Shown one piece after another: positions 9,801 through 10,202 of a stretch of DNA of 10,202 bases (the stretch's first letter is position 1; the number at the start of each line of letters is the position of its first letter). The DNA comes from Pseudomonadota bacterium (lineage in GTDB: Bacteria; Pseudomonadota; Gammaproteobacteria; Xanthomonadales; Rhodanobacteraceae): contig JAEYZH010000102.1 in assembly GCA_023430685.1 (NCBI GenBank), positions 1-10,202 on the forward strand, given 5' to 3'. Under the pieces are notes generated by a model that saw only the letters and a list, made by a program, of their open reading frames with translations, ran no database searches and had not been told where the DNA came from. The translations under genes were made by a program, and so were the position numbers.

Positions 9801-10202
9801 ATGAACGCCGTCGCCGACGCCCGCGCTACCGCCACCACCCCGCCCGTGCTGCTCGATCCCGCACGCCTGCGCAGTCCCGACACCCGGGTCTGCAGCGAGC
9901 CGTTCGCCTTCATCGTCGCGAGCGACCAGCTGCCGGCGGACGCAGCCGACGCGCTTGCGCGCGACTTTCCGCGCTATCCGAGCGCAGGATTCTTTCCGCA
10001 CGATCCCGCCGACTGCGGCCCCGCCGTGAACCGGCTCGTCGCCGAGCTGACCTCGCCCGGGTTCGGCGACGCGGTCGGCGAACTGCTCGGGATCGAGGGC
10101 CTCGGCAGCAAGCCGAGCCTGGTCACGCTGTGCCGACTGCTCAATCTCCGGCACGGCACGATCCATACCGACAGCCGCTCCAAGATCGTCACCGCCCTGG
10201 TC
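9801..10202 (+). CDS. Probable 2-oxoglutarate/Fe(II)-dependent oxygenase (3' end cut by window edge)
   Basis: The first 134 residues are present, from the ATG at 9801. Members of this superfamily hydroxylate or otherwise oxidise a substrate using O2 and 2-oxoglutarate, with iron held by an HxD...H triad. Here RHGTIHTDSRSKIVTALV supplies the HxD (His122, Asp124) in a context typical of prolyl-4-hydroxylase-like bacterial proteins (IHTDS.SK..T.L, normally followed by a YLN segment). The distal His and the Arg that binds 2-oxoglutarate would lie beyond the edge. The upstream part (EPFAFIVASDQLPADAADALARDFPRY) resembles the N-terminal strand and helix of such proteins. No signal peptide is seen. 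A clear ribosome-binding site is lacking, so the start is moderately sure. It is divergent from carA and its substrate cannot be told from the sequence. Some relatives sit in polysaccharide or natural-product clusters. Confidence 0.7.
   Translation, partial: MNAVADARATATTPPVLLDPARLRSPDTRVCSEPFAFIVASDQLPADAADALARDFPRYPSAGFFPHDPADCGPAVNRLVAELTSPGFGDAVGELLGIEGLGSKPSLVTLCRLLNLRHGTIHTDSRSKIVTALV

Noticed and set aside
9786..10166. Minus-strand 126-codon open frame opposite the oxygenase gene
   Set aside because: It covers the divergent plus-strand gene, whose HxD motif and promoter-like upstream make it the real one. The minus frame has no recognisable motif.

Overview
The window is GC-rich chromosomal DNA that looks like a gammaproteobacterium, most likely of the Xanthomonadales (Lysobacterales). 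Two things point there. The proteins are close to their gammaproteobacterial counterparts (GreA, CarA, CarB, RecJ and RF2 align almost residue by residue with what I remember of the E. coli proteins). The gene order carA - small ORF - carB - greA - recJ - prfB - lysS is one I recall from Xanthomonas-type genomes. No mobile element, CRISPR array, tRNA or rRNA was seen. Almost every base is accounted for by housekeeping genes.

Layout. Positions 1-9561 hold one long, tightly packed run of minus-strand genes. In transcription order they are: carA (glutaminase subunit of carbamoyl-phosphate synthetase), a 127-residue exported protein I do not recognise by name, carB (large subunit), greA (transcript-cleavage factor), recJ (single-strand 5'-3' exonuclease), prfB (peptide release factor 2, with the classical programmed +1 frameshift) and lysS (class II lysyl-tRNA synthetase, running off the left edge). 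From carA to recJ the junctions are 5 bp, a 17-bp overlap, a 4-bp ATGA overlap and 13 bp, so these five genes are probably one transcript with translational coupling. A 69-bp gap before prfB contains a possible promoter, so prfB-lysS may also be transcribed on its own.

The only real intergenic region is 9562-9800. It holds a very good sigma70-type promoter for carA (TGGACA, 17 bp, TAGAAT), which implies a leader of about 160 nt. That leader contains three GC-rich hairpins and a 10-bp direct repeat. The region also holds the promoter region of a divergent plus-strand gene starting at 9801, whose product begins like a 2-oxoglutarate/Fe(II) oxygenase and is cut by the right edge.

How the genes work together. 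CarA and CarB make carbamoyl phosphate for pyrimidine and arginine synthesis. GreA rescues stalled RNA polymerase, RecJ processes DNA ends, RF2 terminates at UGA and UAA, and LysRS charges tRNA-Lys. This is a growth-linked core operon. The points most worth a second look are the uncharacterised exported protein wedged between carA and carB, and the structured carA leader.
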